Positions 38,145-46,793 of a stretch of 64,000 nucleotides of DNA are shown piece after piece. The position numbers were made by a program, and so were the translations under genes. The notes below the pieces were generated by a model that saw only the letters and a list, made by a program, of their open reading frames with translations, was not told where the DNA came from and ran no database searches. This DNA comes from Mycolicibacterium sp. (lineage in GTDB: Bacteria; Actinomycetota; Actinomycetes; Mycobacteriales; Mycobacteriaceae): contig NZ_JAEMTA010000001.1 in assembly GCF_016462545.1 (NCBI RefSeq), positions 568,668 to 632,667 of the forward strand, in the 5' to 3' direction. Numbering within the stretch: the first letter of the stretch is position 1; each line of letters starts with the position of its first letter.

Positions 38145-38978
38145 TTAGTGGTGGTGGGCCGGGATCCGCCCGGTGCCGGGTACGTCGACCGTCACTACGT
38201 CGATTCGCGACAGCCTGGTACCGACGAGACGTTGGGGATAGGCGTCGGTGCTGGAGACCAAGAACAGCGTGCGGTTCTCGGGACCGCCCAGTGCGCAGGC
38301 GATCGCGGTGCGCCCGTCCATGTCGATGCGATCGGTGACCGTGCCGCCGTCGACGATTCGCTGGAACTCGTGGGCCAAGGTCATCGCGGCCCAGACTCCG
38401 CCCGCGGCGTCGAGGGCGAGACCGTCGGGCGGCCCGTCGAGGCCATCGGCGAACGTGCGTCTGTTCGTCAATCCCCCGTCGGGCGTGATCGTGAACGCAG
38501 TCAGCCGACGGCCGGTCGACTCGGCGACGATCAGAGTGCCCCGATCTGGCGAGATGACCATTCCGTTGGGGAATTCGAGTTCGTCGGCCACCACAGTGAC
38601 GCCGTCATCGGGGTCGACACGCACGATGATGCCTCCGGTCCGTGCCTGTGAGCCGATGAACGCCCGCCCGGTGTCGTCGACGACCATGTCCCCGAGGCCG
38701 GCGGGCACCAGGTCGTGCAGATCGACGAGGATCTCCACGGCGTCGCCGTCGTAGCGCAAGACTTGTCGGTCTTCGGTGGACGCGATCAGCAGCGTGCCGT
38801 CGGGTCGAAATCCCAACCCCGACGGCGCTCGGCCCGGTAGCGGCAACGTCGTGACGGACCCGTGAAGATCGACGGTGTGGACGGCTTCGCCGAGCATGTC
38901 GGAGAACCACAGAAGTCCCTCGAACCAGCGCGGGCCCTCTCCGAAGCAGAATCCTCCCGCCAATGGCCGCGTATTCAC
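38145..38978 (-). CDS. SMP-30/gluconolactonase-family protein
   Basis: 277 aa six-bladed propeller type. Family landmarks: the N-terminal GEGPRWFEGLLWFSDM (metal-binding Glu), FPNGMVISPDRGTLIVAEST and DGPPDGLALDAAGGVW (metal-binding Asn/Asp). Members are metal-dependent lactonases, which fits a pathway where a Baeyer-Villiger enzyme makes lactones. GTG start 30 nt from island operator site 3; first of a two-gene minus-strand unit. Confidence 0.85.
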   Translation of the reverse strand: MNTRPLAGGFCFGEGPRWFEGLLWFSDMLGEAVHTVDLHGSVTTLPLPGRAPSGLGFRPDGTLLIASTEDRQVLRYDGDAVEILVDLHDLVPAGLGDMVVDDTGRAFIGSQARTGGIIVRVDPDDGVTVVADELEFPNGMVISPDRGTLIVAESTGRRLTAFTITPDGGLTNRRTFADGLDGPPDGLALDAAGGVWAAMTLAHEFQRIVDGGTVTDRIDMDGRTAIACALGGPENRTLFLVSSTDAYPQRLVGTRLSRIDVVTVDVPGTGRIPAHHH

Positions 38979-39007
38979 GCGGGAACGAGCCTGGTCAGTG
39001 AGGCAGC

Positions 39008-39034
39008 TTTACAAAACACGCCATAAGTGTCACG
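39008..39034 (+). promoter_or_regulatory. Island operator, site 3 (SMP-30 unit / P450-BVMO operon)
   Basis: TTTACAA, 13 bases, TGTCACG followed by CTC, a full consensus match. It lies in the divergent region between the SMP-30 gene (38978) and the seven-gene operon (39097), so it could control both. Confidence 0.82.
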
Positions 39035-39096
39035 CTCGCTGGGTGTCGGTGTCAACCACCAAGGGGTCCGGTACGCGCGTCTTCGGAAGGTGGTGA

Positions 39097-39807
39097 ATGG
39101 TCTTGCGCAAGCACTACGACCACACGCTTCTGTATCTGCAGGAGACGATCTCACTGGGCTCGGGGCGAAGCGAATCGTTTACCGAGGCGTTCAGCGAGCT
39201 CTATCACCCGATGATGGCCGAGTTGGGTGCGCGGCTGTTCTCGATATGGGAGGCGACGTCCTACAACGGACACTGGCCACAGGTGACGATCATCTGGGAG
39301 ATCGACGCCTTCGCCGACTACGCCCGGATCGGACGGGCCCAGGCCCGCGGAGGCAGCCACACCGCCGCCGCCGCCTCGTGGTCGAAGTATCTGGCCGATC
39401 TCGGCGCCTCCGGCGAGGGACGGATCATGTACCCGGGCCCCAGCAACAAGACGTTGGCCGAGCTGGTGGATACGGGTTTCACTGCGGGGCTGGTGATTCA
39501 AGAGATCATGCAGACCAAACCAGGTAAGCAGGGTGACTACATCCGAGAGCTCGAGCGTCTGTACGTGCCATGGTCGGAGAGCACTGGCAAGCGCTGGCTC
39601 GGCTCCTACACGACCACCTTCCGCTTCAATGAAGTCATTCACTACTGGGCGCTCGATGGCGGCTGGGACTGCTTCGAGAATCACTACCCGTCGTGGAAGG
39701 GCAATCCGCCGCCCGAGATCGTCACCTGGATGAGCGTCGCGCCCGCGCTTCGCGACGGCTGGGAGGATTCGATCCTCGCGGCCCTGAGCCCATCGCCGCT
39801 GAAATGA
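39097..39807 (+). CDS. Two-domain NIPSNAP/dimeric alpha-beta barrel-like protein, unknown role
   Basis: 236 aa. Two halves have similar logic: TLLYLQETISL...FTEAFSELYHPMM...FSIWEATSYNGHWPQVTIIWE and LVIQEIMQTKP...YIRELERLYVPWS...SYTTTFRFNEVIHYWAL. Each has a strand, helix, strand, strand order like NIPSNAP or EthD ferredoxin-like folds. No catalytic residues are obvious. It leads the P450-BVMO operon directly after operator site 3, with GGAAGG before its ATG, and overlaps the P450 start (ATGA). Assignment to NIPSNAP is inference. Confidence 0.6.
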   Translation: MVLRKHYDHTLLYLQETISLGSGRSESFTEAFSELYHPMMAELGARLFSIWEATSYNGHWPQVTIIWEIDAFADYARIGRAQARGGSHTAAAASWSKYLADLGASGEGRIMYPGPSNKTLAELVDTGFTAGLVIQEIMQTKPGKQGDYIRELERLYVPWSESTGKRWLGSYTTTFRFNEVIHYWALDGGWDCFENHYPSWKGNPPPEIVTWMSVAPALRDGWEDSILAALSPSPLK

Positions 39808-41045
39808 TCGAGACGACGAAAGCCGCTGCGGTGCAGGATTTCTCCTACGATCCGTTCGACCCGGCGGTGATGGCCGACCCGCCGTCCTACTACCGGGTGC
39901 TGCGCGACCGATACCCCGTCTACTACCTCCCGAAGTGGGATACCTATGCGTTGTCGCGGTTCGACGACGTCTGGAACGTCCTCGAGATCAACGACGGCAC
40001 GTTCGTGGCGTCGGAGGGGACGCTGCCCGCCGCGACCGTACTGGCCCGACACAACGACGGCCCGGTTCCCGACCCGTCGATGAATCCCATGCCCTTTCAC
40101 GCGAACTTCGATTCCCCGATCTATGACGACGTGCGGCGCGCGCATTCCGGTCCGCTGCGGCCCAAGAACGTCGGCAAGCTGGTGGACCGGGTCCGTGAGC
40201 TCGCCAACGAGCGGCTCGACGTGCTCTTGCCGCGGGGAGGTTTCGACCTCACCCAGGACTACGGCGGCATCGTGTCGGCGTCCATGGTGTGCGACTTGGT
40301 GGGCCTGCCCGTCGAACTCGCATCCGATGTGCTCGCCACCGTCAACGCGGGCAGCCTGGCCACACCGGGCGACGGCGTCAACACGGCCAAGGCCCGACCA
40401 GGATTCTTGGACTATCTCCTCCCGGTCGTCCAGCGCAGGCGCGCCGCGGCGGCGGACGGGGCATTGCCGATCGTGGACGGGCTGATCAACTACCGCAAGC
40501 CCGACGGCTCCGAGTTCAGCGACGTCGAAGTCGCGACGCAGATGCTGGGCGTCTTCATCGGGGGTACCGAGACGGTGCCGAAGATCGTGGCGCACGGTCT
40601 ATGGGAGCTCAGCAGGCGGCCCGAGCAGTTGGCGGCCGTCCGCGCCGACCTCGATGCCAACGTGTCGGTGGCCCGGGAGGAGATGATCCGGTATTGCGCG
40701 CCCGCGCAATGGTTCGCCCGAACGCTGCGACGGCCGTTCATGATTCACGACGTCACGATCAACCCCGGTCAGCGCATCATCACCCTGCTTGCCTCGGCTG
40801 GACGCGATGAGCGCGAGTATGCCGATCCAGACCAGTTCGTATGGAATCGCCGGATCGAGCGATTGCTGGCCTTCGGTCGCGGACAACACTTCTGCCTCGG
40901 CGTGCACCTCGCGCGTCTCGAGATCACCGTCATGGTGACCGAGTGGCTCAAGCGGGTTCCCGACTTCCGCATCGTCGAGGAGTCGGCCCGCCGTCCGCCG
41001 TCGAGTTTCCAGTGGGGCTGGAACAACGTGCCCGTGGAGGTGTGA
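39804..41045 (+). CDS. Cytochrome P450
   Basis: 413 aa bacterial class I P450. Haem ligand Cys364 in FGRGQHFCLG; ExxR-type region replaced by the short ARTLRRPF segment typical of this group; I-helix GVFIGGTETVPK, which has Glu-Thr instead of the usual Asp-Thr. It hydroxylates a substrate using electrons from the 3Fe-4S ferredoxin at 37119. ATGA overlap with the preceding gene. The CYP family number cannot be given with confidence. Confidence 0.92.
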   Translation: MIETTKAAAVQDFSYDPFDPAVMADPPSYYRVLRDRYPVYYLPKWDTYALSRFDDVWNVLEINDGTFVASEGTLPAATVLARHNDGPVPDPSMNPMPFHANFDSPIYDDVRRAHSGPLRPKNVGKLVDRVRELANERLDVLLPRGGFDLTQDYGGIVSASMVCDLVGLPVELASDVLATVNAGSLATPGDGVNTAKARPGFLDYLLPVVQRRRAAAADGALPIVDGLINYRKPDGSEFSDVEVATQMLGVFIGGTETVPKIVAHGLWELSRRPEQLAAVRADLDANVSVAREEMIRYCAPAQWFARTLRRPFMIHDVTINPGQRIITLLASAGRDEREYADPDQFVWNRRIERLLAFGRGQHFCLGVHLARLEITVMVTEWLKRVPDFRIVEESARRPPSSFQWGWNNVPVEV

Positions 41046-41047
41046 CG

Positions 41048-42016
41048 GTGTGGACCCATCGGCTCGTCGCCCCCTACACCTTCGAGCGGATCGAGATTCC
41101 TGAGCACTCGCCGGAGTCCCTGACCGACGGGCAGGTGCTGTTGCGATTCCTGGCCGCCGGTGTGTGCGGAAGCGATCTCCCGGGATTTCGGGGCACCCAG
41201 GGCAGGCTGCCGGGGGACACCGGGGCCAGCGCCGCCGAGATGAATGGCTTTCCCGTCCACGAGATCGCCGGTGAAGTCCTGGCGAGCCGCCATCCCGACC
41301 ACCGCCGAGGTGACCGCGTCGTCGGCTGGGCATCGGGTTTCGACGGCCTGACGGAGCGCGTGATCGCCGACGGCGACGGGCTGGTCTCCTACGATCCTGA
41401 GCTGACGCCGGGACTCGCCATCGGACTGCAACCCCTGGCGTGCGTGCTGTACGCCGTCGAGCAGCTCCCAGACCTCGCCGGGCGACGGGTGACCGTCATC
41501 GGGCAGGGGTCGATCGGACTGCTGTTCTCCTACGTGGCCAAGGCATTCGGCGCCGCACACGTGACCGGCGTCGACCCGGTCGATCGGACCGACATCGGCC
41601 CGGCGTTCGGCGTCGACATGGTCGTGCGGGCCACCAGCGACCGGTGGATCCGCCACCTGGCACCGCAGGACAAGGCCGATGTCGTGATCGAGGCGGTCGG
41701 TCACCAGGTGGCGACGCTTGGGCATGCCATCGAGGCCGCGGCGTTCGGCGGCACCGTCTTCTACTTCGGGGTGACCGACGATGACACCTATCCGATCAGC
41801 ATTCGCACCATGCTGCGCAACAACCTGACGCTGAAATCCGGTGTCACGCTGGAACGGCGACGAATGCTGGACGCCGCAGGTGCCTTCGCGCATGAGCATC
41901 CCGACCTCCTGGCGAGCTATCTGACGCATACGTTCGGTATCGACGAGGTGCAGACCGCGTTCGAGGTGGCCTGCCGTCCGACGCCCGCGCGGGTCAAGAT
42001 CGCGATCGTGGCATGA
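41048..42016 (+). CDS. Medium-chain (MDR) alcohol dehydrogenase-like protein
   Basis: 322 aa. CGSDLPGFRG and PVHEIAGEV give the catalytic-zinc Cys and His; the third ligand position reads QPLAC rather than EPLAC. The nucleotide-binding motif is GQGSIGLLFSYVAKAFGA. There is no structural zinc loop. Likely oxidises the alcohol formed by the P450. GTG 41048 is chosen because GGAGG lies 7 nt upstream; GTG 41042 would overlap the P450 stop. Confidence 0.78.
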   Translation: MWTHRLVAPYTFERIEIPEHSPESLTDGQVLLRFLAAGVCGSDLPGFRGTQGRLPGDTGASAAEMNGFPVHEIAGEVLASRHPDHRRGDRVVGWASGFDGLTERVIADGDGLVSYDPELTPGLAIGLQPLACVLYAVEQLPDLAGRRVTVIGQGSIGLLFSYVAKAFGAAHVTGVDPVDRTDIGPAFGVDMVVRATSDRWIRHLAPQDKADVVIEAVGHQVATLGHAIEAAAFGGTVFYFGVTDDDTYPISIRTMLRNNLTLKSGVTLERRRMLDAAGAFAHEHPDLLASYLTHTFGIDEVQTAFEVACRPTPARVKIAIVA

Positions 42017-42795
42017 ACGCCTTCGAGACCGCGCTTACCGAGCGCGACCGCATCTTCGGTGGTTGGGTGGTCGCGCCCACCGCGATCGGCCCAGAGTCGT
42101 TCGCCCAGACCGGTTACGACTACGTCGGATTCGACTGCCAGCACGGCTATCTCGACGATGCCGACGTGGCGTGGATGCTACAGCGGCTGGAGCACGTCCC
42201 GATCGCCACCGCGGTGCGGCTTGCCTCCACCGCCCCCGCGCCCATCGGCCGGGTGCTCGACGCAGGCGCCGACGCGATCGTCGTCGCCATGATCGAGTCC
42301 GCCGAGCAGGCGGGCGAGGCTGTGGCAGCGACTCGGTACGCGCCGCGAGGAGTACGCAGCTTCGGGCCGCTGCGGCCCAGCCTGGGAACCGATGTCGCCG
42401 CCCTGGAATCGCGGGTGAGCGTCTTCGCGATGGTGGAAACGGCCAAGGGTGTGGCCGCGGTCGACGACATCTGTTCCGTCCCGGGGCTTGCCGGGATCTA
42501 CGTGGGGCCCGCAGATCTGGCCATCTCGATGGGCTTTGGACAGCCGGATGCGTGGACCCGCCGAGAGGTGCTCGATGCGATGAAGCAGATCCTGGCCGCG
42601 GCGACCGCTGCGGGCTTGGTGGCCGGTATCCATGCAGGCGACGGAGCAATTGGCAAAGCCGCCGCCGAGATGGGCTTCCGAATGATCACCCTGGCGTCGG
42701 AATCGCAGGCGCTGCGCGCGGGAGCCGCGTTGCACCTGTCCACCGCGACGTCGCGGGGCGATGAGACGGCTTCGAACGACGGGAGATATCACTGA
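42013..42795 (+). CDS. HpcH/HpaI-family (class II) aldolase
   Basis: 260 aa TIM-barrel aldolase. Catalytic His in FDCQHGYLDD, metal ligands Glu in AMVETAKG and Asp in VGPADLAIS. Members cleave 4-hydroxy-2-oxo acids to pyruvate and an aldehyde (as in HpaI), so it may act at the end of ring degradation. ATGA overlap with the dehydrogenase; the C-terminal tail overlaps the next gene start. Confidence 0.88.
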   Translation: MNAFETALTERDRIFGGWVVAPTAIGPESFAQTGYDYVGFDCQHGYLDDADVAWMLQRLEHVPIATAVRLASTAPAPIGRVLDAGADAIVVAMIESAEQAGEAVAATRYAPRGVRSFGPLRPSLGTDVAALESRVSVFAMVETAKGVAAVDDICSVPGLAGIYVGPADLAISMGFGQPDAWTRREVLDAMKQILAAATAAGLVAGIHAGDGAIGKAAAEMGFRMITLASESQALRAGAALHLSTATSRGDETASNDGRYH

Positions 42796-43520
42796 ACGCC
42801 ATCGCCACCGATCGCGTCGCGCTGATCACGGGCGCAGCGCGTGGTCAGGGAGCGGCGATCGTGCAGCGCCTGCGCTCCGACGGTTTCCTCGTCGCCGCGT
42901 GTGACGTGACGGTCGACGAATTGCGCACCACGACAGCTCGATTCGATGATGGTGTCGCCGCCATCCCGTTGGACGTCACCTCGCCAGAGCAGTGGCGGCA
43001 GGCCGTCGCCACCACGGTGAGCCGATTCGGCGCTCTGACCACCCTGGTGAACAACGCAGGCGTGCTGCACCGTGCGTCGATCGCCGACGAGACAGCTACG
43101 GGGTTCGAAGGTAGTTGGCGGGTGAATTGCCTGGGTCCCTTCAACGGGATTCAGGCCGCGCTGGAGGACCTCCGCGCGGCCGACGGCGCGTCCATCGTCA
43201 ACACCTGTAGCACCGGCGCGCTGCGACCGTTTCCCCATCACGCCGCATACGGCTCGTCCAAGTGGGCGCTGCGCGGGCTGACACAGATTGCCGCAGCGGA
43301 ACTGGCCCCGTCCGGGATCCGGGTCAACGCCGTACTTCCCGGACCGGTCGAAACCCCCATGTTGGATGCGACGACGCAGACGCGCCTGGCCGCGATGGGA
43401 CGGCTTGGCCAGCCGATGGAGATCGCCGACGCGGTGGCGTTCCTGGTGTCCGAGCACGCATCATTCATCACCGGCGCGGAACTCGTCGTCGACGGCGGTC
43501 AATCCCTACAGATCGGATGA
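42792..43520 (+). CDS. Short-chain dehydrogenase, apparent CTG start
   Basis: 242 aa SDR: TGAARGQG (13-20), NNAG (87-90), catalytic Ser140, Tyr153 and Lys157 (AAYGSSK). The frame is closed by TGA at 42762 and has no ATG, GTG or TTG before the cofactor motif. CTG at 42792 has GGGAG 6 nt upstream and overlaps the aldolase stop, so it is the most likely start. A later GTG (42861) would remove the nucleotide-binding site. It may oxidise an alcohol intermediate; ends in GAELVVDGGQSL as usual. Confidence 0.85.
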   Translation: MNAIATDRVALITGAARGQGAAIVQRLRSDGFLVAACDVTVDELRTTTARFDDGVAAIPLDVTSPEQWRQAVATTVSRFGALTTLVNNAGVLHRASIADETATGFEGSWRVNCLGPFNGIQAALEDLRAADGASIVNTCSTGALRPFPHHAAYGSSKWALRGLTQIAAAELAPSGIRVNAVLPGPVETPMLDATTQTRLAAMGRLGQPMEIADAVAFLVSEHASFITGAELVVDGGQSLQIG

Positions 43521-45034
43521 CGGGGATGGCCAAGACACCGTCGGTGGGCATCATCGGTGCCGGACCCGGCGGCCTGGCGTTGGGAATCTTCCTCAGCAGA
43601 GCCGGATTTCACGACTTCACCATCTTCGACCGCGAGGATGGCGTCGGCGGAACGTGGCGGATCAACACCTATCCCGGGTTGGCCTGCGACGTGAAGTCCC
43701 ACCTCTACTCGTTCTCGTTCGAGACGAACGCCAACTGGTCGCGGTTGTGGTCCGGACAGGCCGAGATACTCGCCTACTTCGAACGCTGTGCGCAGAAGTA
43801 CCGACTCGACGCCCACCTCGAGCTGAACACCGAGATCACCTCCGCGCGGTGGGACGCCGACACCCGGACCTGGGGGCTGACGACATCGGCCGGCGCCATC
43901 CACACCTTCGACGTCGTGGTGTCCGCGGTGGGACTCTTCACTCAACCGACGATGCCCTCGCTGCGCGAGGAGGAACCCTTCAGCGGTGCAGTCGTGCACA
44001 CGGCGCGCTGGGATCACGCCCTGGACCTGACGGACAAGAACGTCGCCATCTTGGGAACCGGTTCCACGGCTGCACAACTGGTGCCGGAGGTGGTGAAGGT
44101 CGCCAAGCGGGTCTACTCGATCCAGCGCTCGCCGACCTGGGTGTTCCCGAAGCCGGATCGGGAGTACACGGAGCGGGAGAAGTGGGTCTTCGCCCACGTG
44201 CCGTTCGCCAAGAAGATCCACCGCACCCGGATGTGGTTGCGCAGTGAGTCCAACATCTCGGTGATCGAGCACGGCAGCGACAAGACCGCCGAGTTTCGTA
44301 CCATCGCCACCACGATGCTCGAGAACACCGTCGCCGATCCGGAGCTGCGCCGGCGGCTCACTCCCGACACCCCGCTCGGCTGCAAGCGATTGGTGTTCTC
44401 CTCGGACTTCATTCCGGCGCTGACGCAGCCGCACGTGGAGGTGGTGTCCAGCCCTGCGCACACGCTACGTAGGCGATCGCTGGTCACCGCGGACGGCCGC
44501 GAGCTCGACGTCGACGTGGTGGTCTGTGCTACCGGTTATGCGGCCGCGGACTATCTCGGCCAGATCGAGGTGACGGGCGAGCGCGGCGCCTCGCTCGAGG
44601 AGTGCTGGCGCGACGGCGCCTACGCCTACCTGGGCATGACGGTGCCGGGCTTCCCCAACTTCTTCATGCTGTACGGGCCCAATACCAACGTGGGATCCAA
44701 CAGCGTCATCTTCATGTTGGAGGCGCAGGCGCACTACGTGGTGCGGGCGCTGCGATACATGCGGCGGCGCACGAAGTCCTACGTCGCGGTACGGGAGCGG
44801 ACGATGTCGGACTTCATCGCTCGCATCGATGAGTGGATGGCCGGCACCGTCTGGACCACCCGGTGCAGCAGCTACTTTCGCGCCGCCAACGGTCGCGTCG
44901 TCACCCAGTGGCCGCGCAGCGCCCGCGACTTCTGGACCATGACGCGACGATTCCGGCCCGCCGACTACACGTTCGACCCACCCTCGGCAGCACCGGACAT
45001 CCACGTCGACCCCCATGAGCAGGTGGGCCCGTGA
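43517..45034 (+). CDS. Baeyer-Villiger-type flavin monooxygenase
   Basis: 505 aa. FAD motif GAGPGG (14-19), NADPH motif GTGSTA (180-185) and the exact type I BVMO fingerprint FxGxxxHxxxW as F155-SG-AVV-H161-TAR-W165. VGGTWRINTYPGLACD follows the first motif, typical of the group. It inserts oxygen next to a ketone, giving an ester or lactone. ATGA overlap with the SDR; ATG 43526 is an alternative start. The following hydrolase is its natural partner. Confidence 0.93.
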   Translation: MTGMAKTPSVGIIGAGPGGLALGIFLSRAGFHDFTIFDREDGVGGTWRINTYPGLACDVKSHLYSFSFETNANWSRLWSGQAEILAYFERCAQKYRLDAHLELNTEITSARWDADTRTWGLTTSAGAIHTFDVVVSAVGLFTQPTMPSLREEEPFSGAVVHTARWDHALDLTDKNVAILGTGSTAAQLVPEVVKVAKRVYSIQRSPTWVFPKPDREYTEREKWVFAHVPFAKKIHRTRMWLRSESNISVIEHGSDKTAEFRTIATTMLENTVADPELRRRLTPDTPLGCKRLVFSSDFIPALTQPHVEVVSSPAHTLRRRSLVTADGRELDVDVVVCATGYAAADYLGQIEVTGERGASLEECWRDGAYAYLGMTVPGFPNFFMLYGPNTNVGSNSVIFMLEAQAHYVVRALRYMRRRTKSYVAVRERTMSDFIARIDEWMAGTVWTTRCSSYFRAANGRVVTQWPRSARDFWTMTRRFRPADYTFDPPSAAPDIHVDPHEQVGP

Positions 45035-45978
45035 CGACGGCGGGCACGGACGTGATCCGACGGCTTCGGCCCGAGTTGCATCCATTTGCGGCGCTTCGGA
45101 CCGATCTGTCCTCGGAACATCTGCCCGGCCTGCGTGATTCGCTGAACGAGCGACGGCGGGACAGTGCCGCCGCGTATCGATCCCCCGACGTCGCGATCGC
45201 CGACGGCTCAATCCGCCGCGACGATGGGGACGACATTCCGATCAGGACCTATCGAGGCGGTGCCCCGGGTGCGCCGGCCGTGGTGTACTGCCATTCCGGC
45301 GCGTTCGTGCTAGGCAACCTCGACACCGATCACCGGCAGTGCGTGGAGTTGGCGCGCCGCGCGCGATGCACCGTGGTCTCGATCGACTACCGGTTGGCCC
45401 CGGAGCATCCGTTTCCTGCCGGCCTGGACGATGCCCTCGCGGTACTGACATGGGTTGCGGCACATGGCCAGACATTGAACGTCGACGCTGCCCGGCTCGC
45501 CGTCGCCGGGAGCAGCGCGGGTGGTGCCCTCGCCGCTCGGCTCGCGCAATGTGCGGCGGCTGGCGCTGCGCCGCCCGTCGCGTTCCAACTGCTACACCAA
45601 CCCGTGCTCGACGACGCTCCGAGCCCGTCGAAGCAAGAGTTCACCGCGACACCGGGATTCGACGGCCCGGCGGCACGGCAGATGTGGCGCCACCTCGTCG
45701 GCGCGGAGTCCATCCCCTCGGGTGCCGTCCCCGCGCGGACTGATGACCTGAGGGGGCTGGCGCCCGCGCTGATCACCTGCTCGGAACTCGATCCGCTGCG
45801 AGACGAGGCGATCGATTACGCGCTGCGGTTGATGTGGGCGGGTGTCTCGACCGAGTTGCACGTCCTCCCCGGAACGTGTCACGGGTTCGACTCGCTGCTA
45901 CCCGAGTGGGAGGTCAGCCAACGGTTGTTCGCGCTGCAGGGTGATGCCCTACGGCGCGCGTTGCACGGTGGGGACTAG
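45031..45978 (+). CDS. HSL-family alpha/beta hydrolase (esterase/lactonase)
   Basis: 315 aa. Oxyanion motif HSGAF (88-92, normally HGGGF), nucleophile Ser162 in GSSAG, Asp254 in SELDPLRDEA and His284 in CHGF. Hormone-sensitive-lipase type. GTG start overlaps the BVMO stop (GTGA). It should open the ester or lactone made by the BVMO. Last gene of the seven-gene operon; converges with the SRPBCC gene, stops overlapping by 4 nt. Confidence 0.9.
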   Translation: MTTAGTDVIRRLRPELHPFAALRTDLSSEHLPGLRDSLNERRRDSAAAYRSPDVAIADGSIRRDDGDDIPIRTYRGGAPGAPAVVYCHSGAFVLGNLDTDHRQCVELARRARCTVVSIDYRLAPEHPFPAGLDDALAVLTWVAAHGQTLNVDAARLAVAGSSAGGALAARLAQCAAAGAAPPVAFQLLHQPVLDDAPSPSKQEFTATPGFDGPAARQMWRHLVGAESIPSGAVPARTDDLRGLAPALITCSELDPLRDEAIDYALRLMWAGVSTELHVLPGTCHGFDSLLPEWEVSQRLFALQGDALRRALHGGD

Positions 45979-46448
45979 CCGACCGGCACCGACGCCAACT
46001 CGCGCGCGATCGCCGCGTGGTACTCGTCGATGTTGGCGGGGTTGACCATTCGGAAGAAGCCGTCGGGCATCGGCGAATCCTTGTACGCCTCGATGGTCAT
46101 GGTCCTGGCGAACAGCGTGACGCCCTCGCCCGGCTCGGTGAAGTGGTACTGCACCGTGATCCGGCCCGCCATCCCGCCGTTGCCGTCACGGTCGTGGCCC
46201 AGCATGCCGACCGAGCTGAACACCCACAGCTTCGGGCGCATGGCCATGGCGAGGTGCCAGGTGAAGATCCGCTCGCCGTCGGGGCCCGCCTCGGTCCAGG
46301 TGTCGCCAACCTTCAGCGGCAGGTCGTTGGTGTCGCTGCCGACGTGCGCACTGCCGGGATAGGTCTTCGGCCAGTTCGAGGGGTTGGTGACGAAGTCATA
46401 GATGGTCTCGGGAGAGTGCGTGAACGCCGTCTCCGAGGTCGTGGTCAC
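45975..46448 (-). CDS. SRPBCC/polyketide cyclase-like protein
   Basis: 157 aa START-like fold: ETAFTHSPETIYDFVTNPSNWPKTYPGS at the start, KVGDTWTEAG and VQYHFTEPGEGVTLFAR follow the family pattern. These proteins bind hydrophobic ligands; an enzymatic role is not evident. GTG 46448 is chosen since the upstream frame has no coding character and runs through the operator at 46504. Confidence 0.7.
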   Translation of the reverse strand: MTTTSETAFTHSPETIYDFVTNPSNWPKTYPGSAHVGSDTNDLPLKVGDTWTEAGPDGERIFTWHLAMAMRPKLWVFSSVGMLGHDRDGNGGMAGRITVQYHFTEPGEGVTLFARTMTIEAYKDSPMPDGFFRMVNPANIDEYHAAIARELASVPVG

Positions 46449-46503
46449 GATGCCCAAGATGTCGCCCTTCCGTCGTCTCTGACAGTCGAAGTGTACACAT
46501 CGG

Positions 46504-46530
46504 ATTACAAAAACGATAAGAAGTGTAAAG
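46504..46530 (+). promoter_or_regulatory. Island operator, site 4 (SRPBCC / small protein-SnoaL unit)
   Basis: ATTACAA, 13 bases, TGTAAAG. This is the most symmetric site: TTACA and TGTAA are inverted halves. It lies between divergent starts at 46448 and 46534 and ends only 3 nt before the plus-strand GTG. Confidence 0.75.
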
Positions 46531-46533
46531 TCC

Positions 46534-46773
46534 GTGAACGTGAGTGATGGCGGTGTATCGGCGACCGTGAGACGCGTCTTCGACGCGGCCCCATCAGCCG
46601 CTCGTCTAGGTGCCCACCTCGGCCACGGCGTGCAGCGGCTGGTCACCGACTCGGTGCTCGGCAGAGTCCGCGGGTTTCCCCGCCGCGTAGGAGATCTCAG
46701 CGCCGACGTGCTGTCCTCGCTGACGGGTCTCGATGATCTGGAAACGGTTGCGGCGCTGCAACAGTCGATGTGA
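46534..46773 (+). CDS. Small hypothetical protein
   Basis: 79 aa, GTG start (GTG 46540 also possible), beginning MNVSDGGVSATVRRVFDAAP. Ala/Arg/Leu-rich and probably helical, no signal or membrane segment, no family recognised. It starts 3 nt after operator site 4, so its transcript would be leaderless or the real start lies further in. Overlaps the possible GTG 46770 of the SnoaL-like gene. Confidence 0.5.
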   Translation: MNVSDGGVSATVRRVFDAAPSAARLGAHLGHGVQRLVTDSVLGRVRGFPRRVGDLSADVLSSLTGLDDLETVAALQQSM

Positions 46774-46793
46774 TCGAAGGAGAGGGACCGTCA

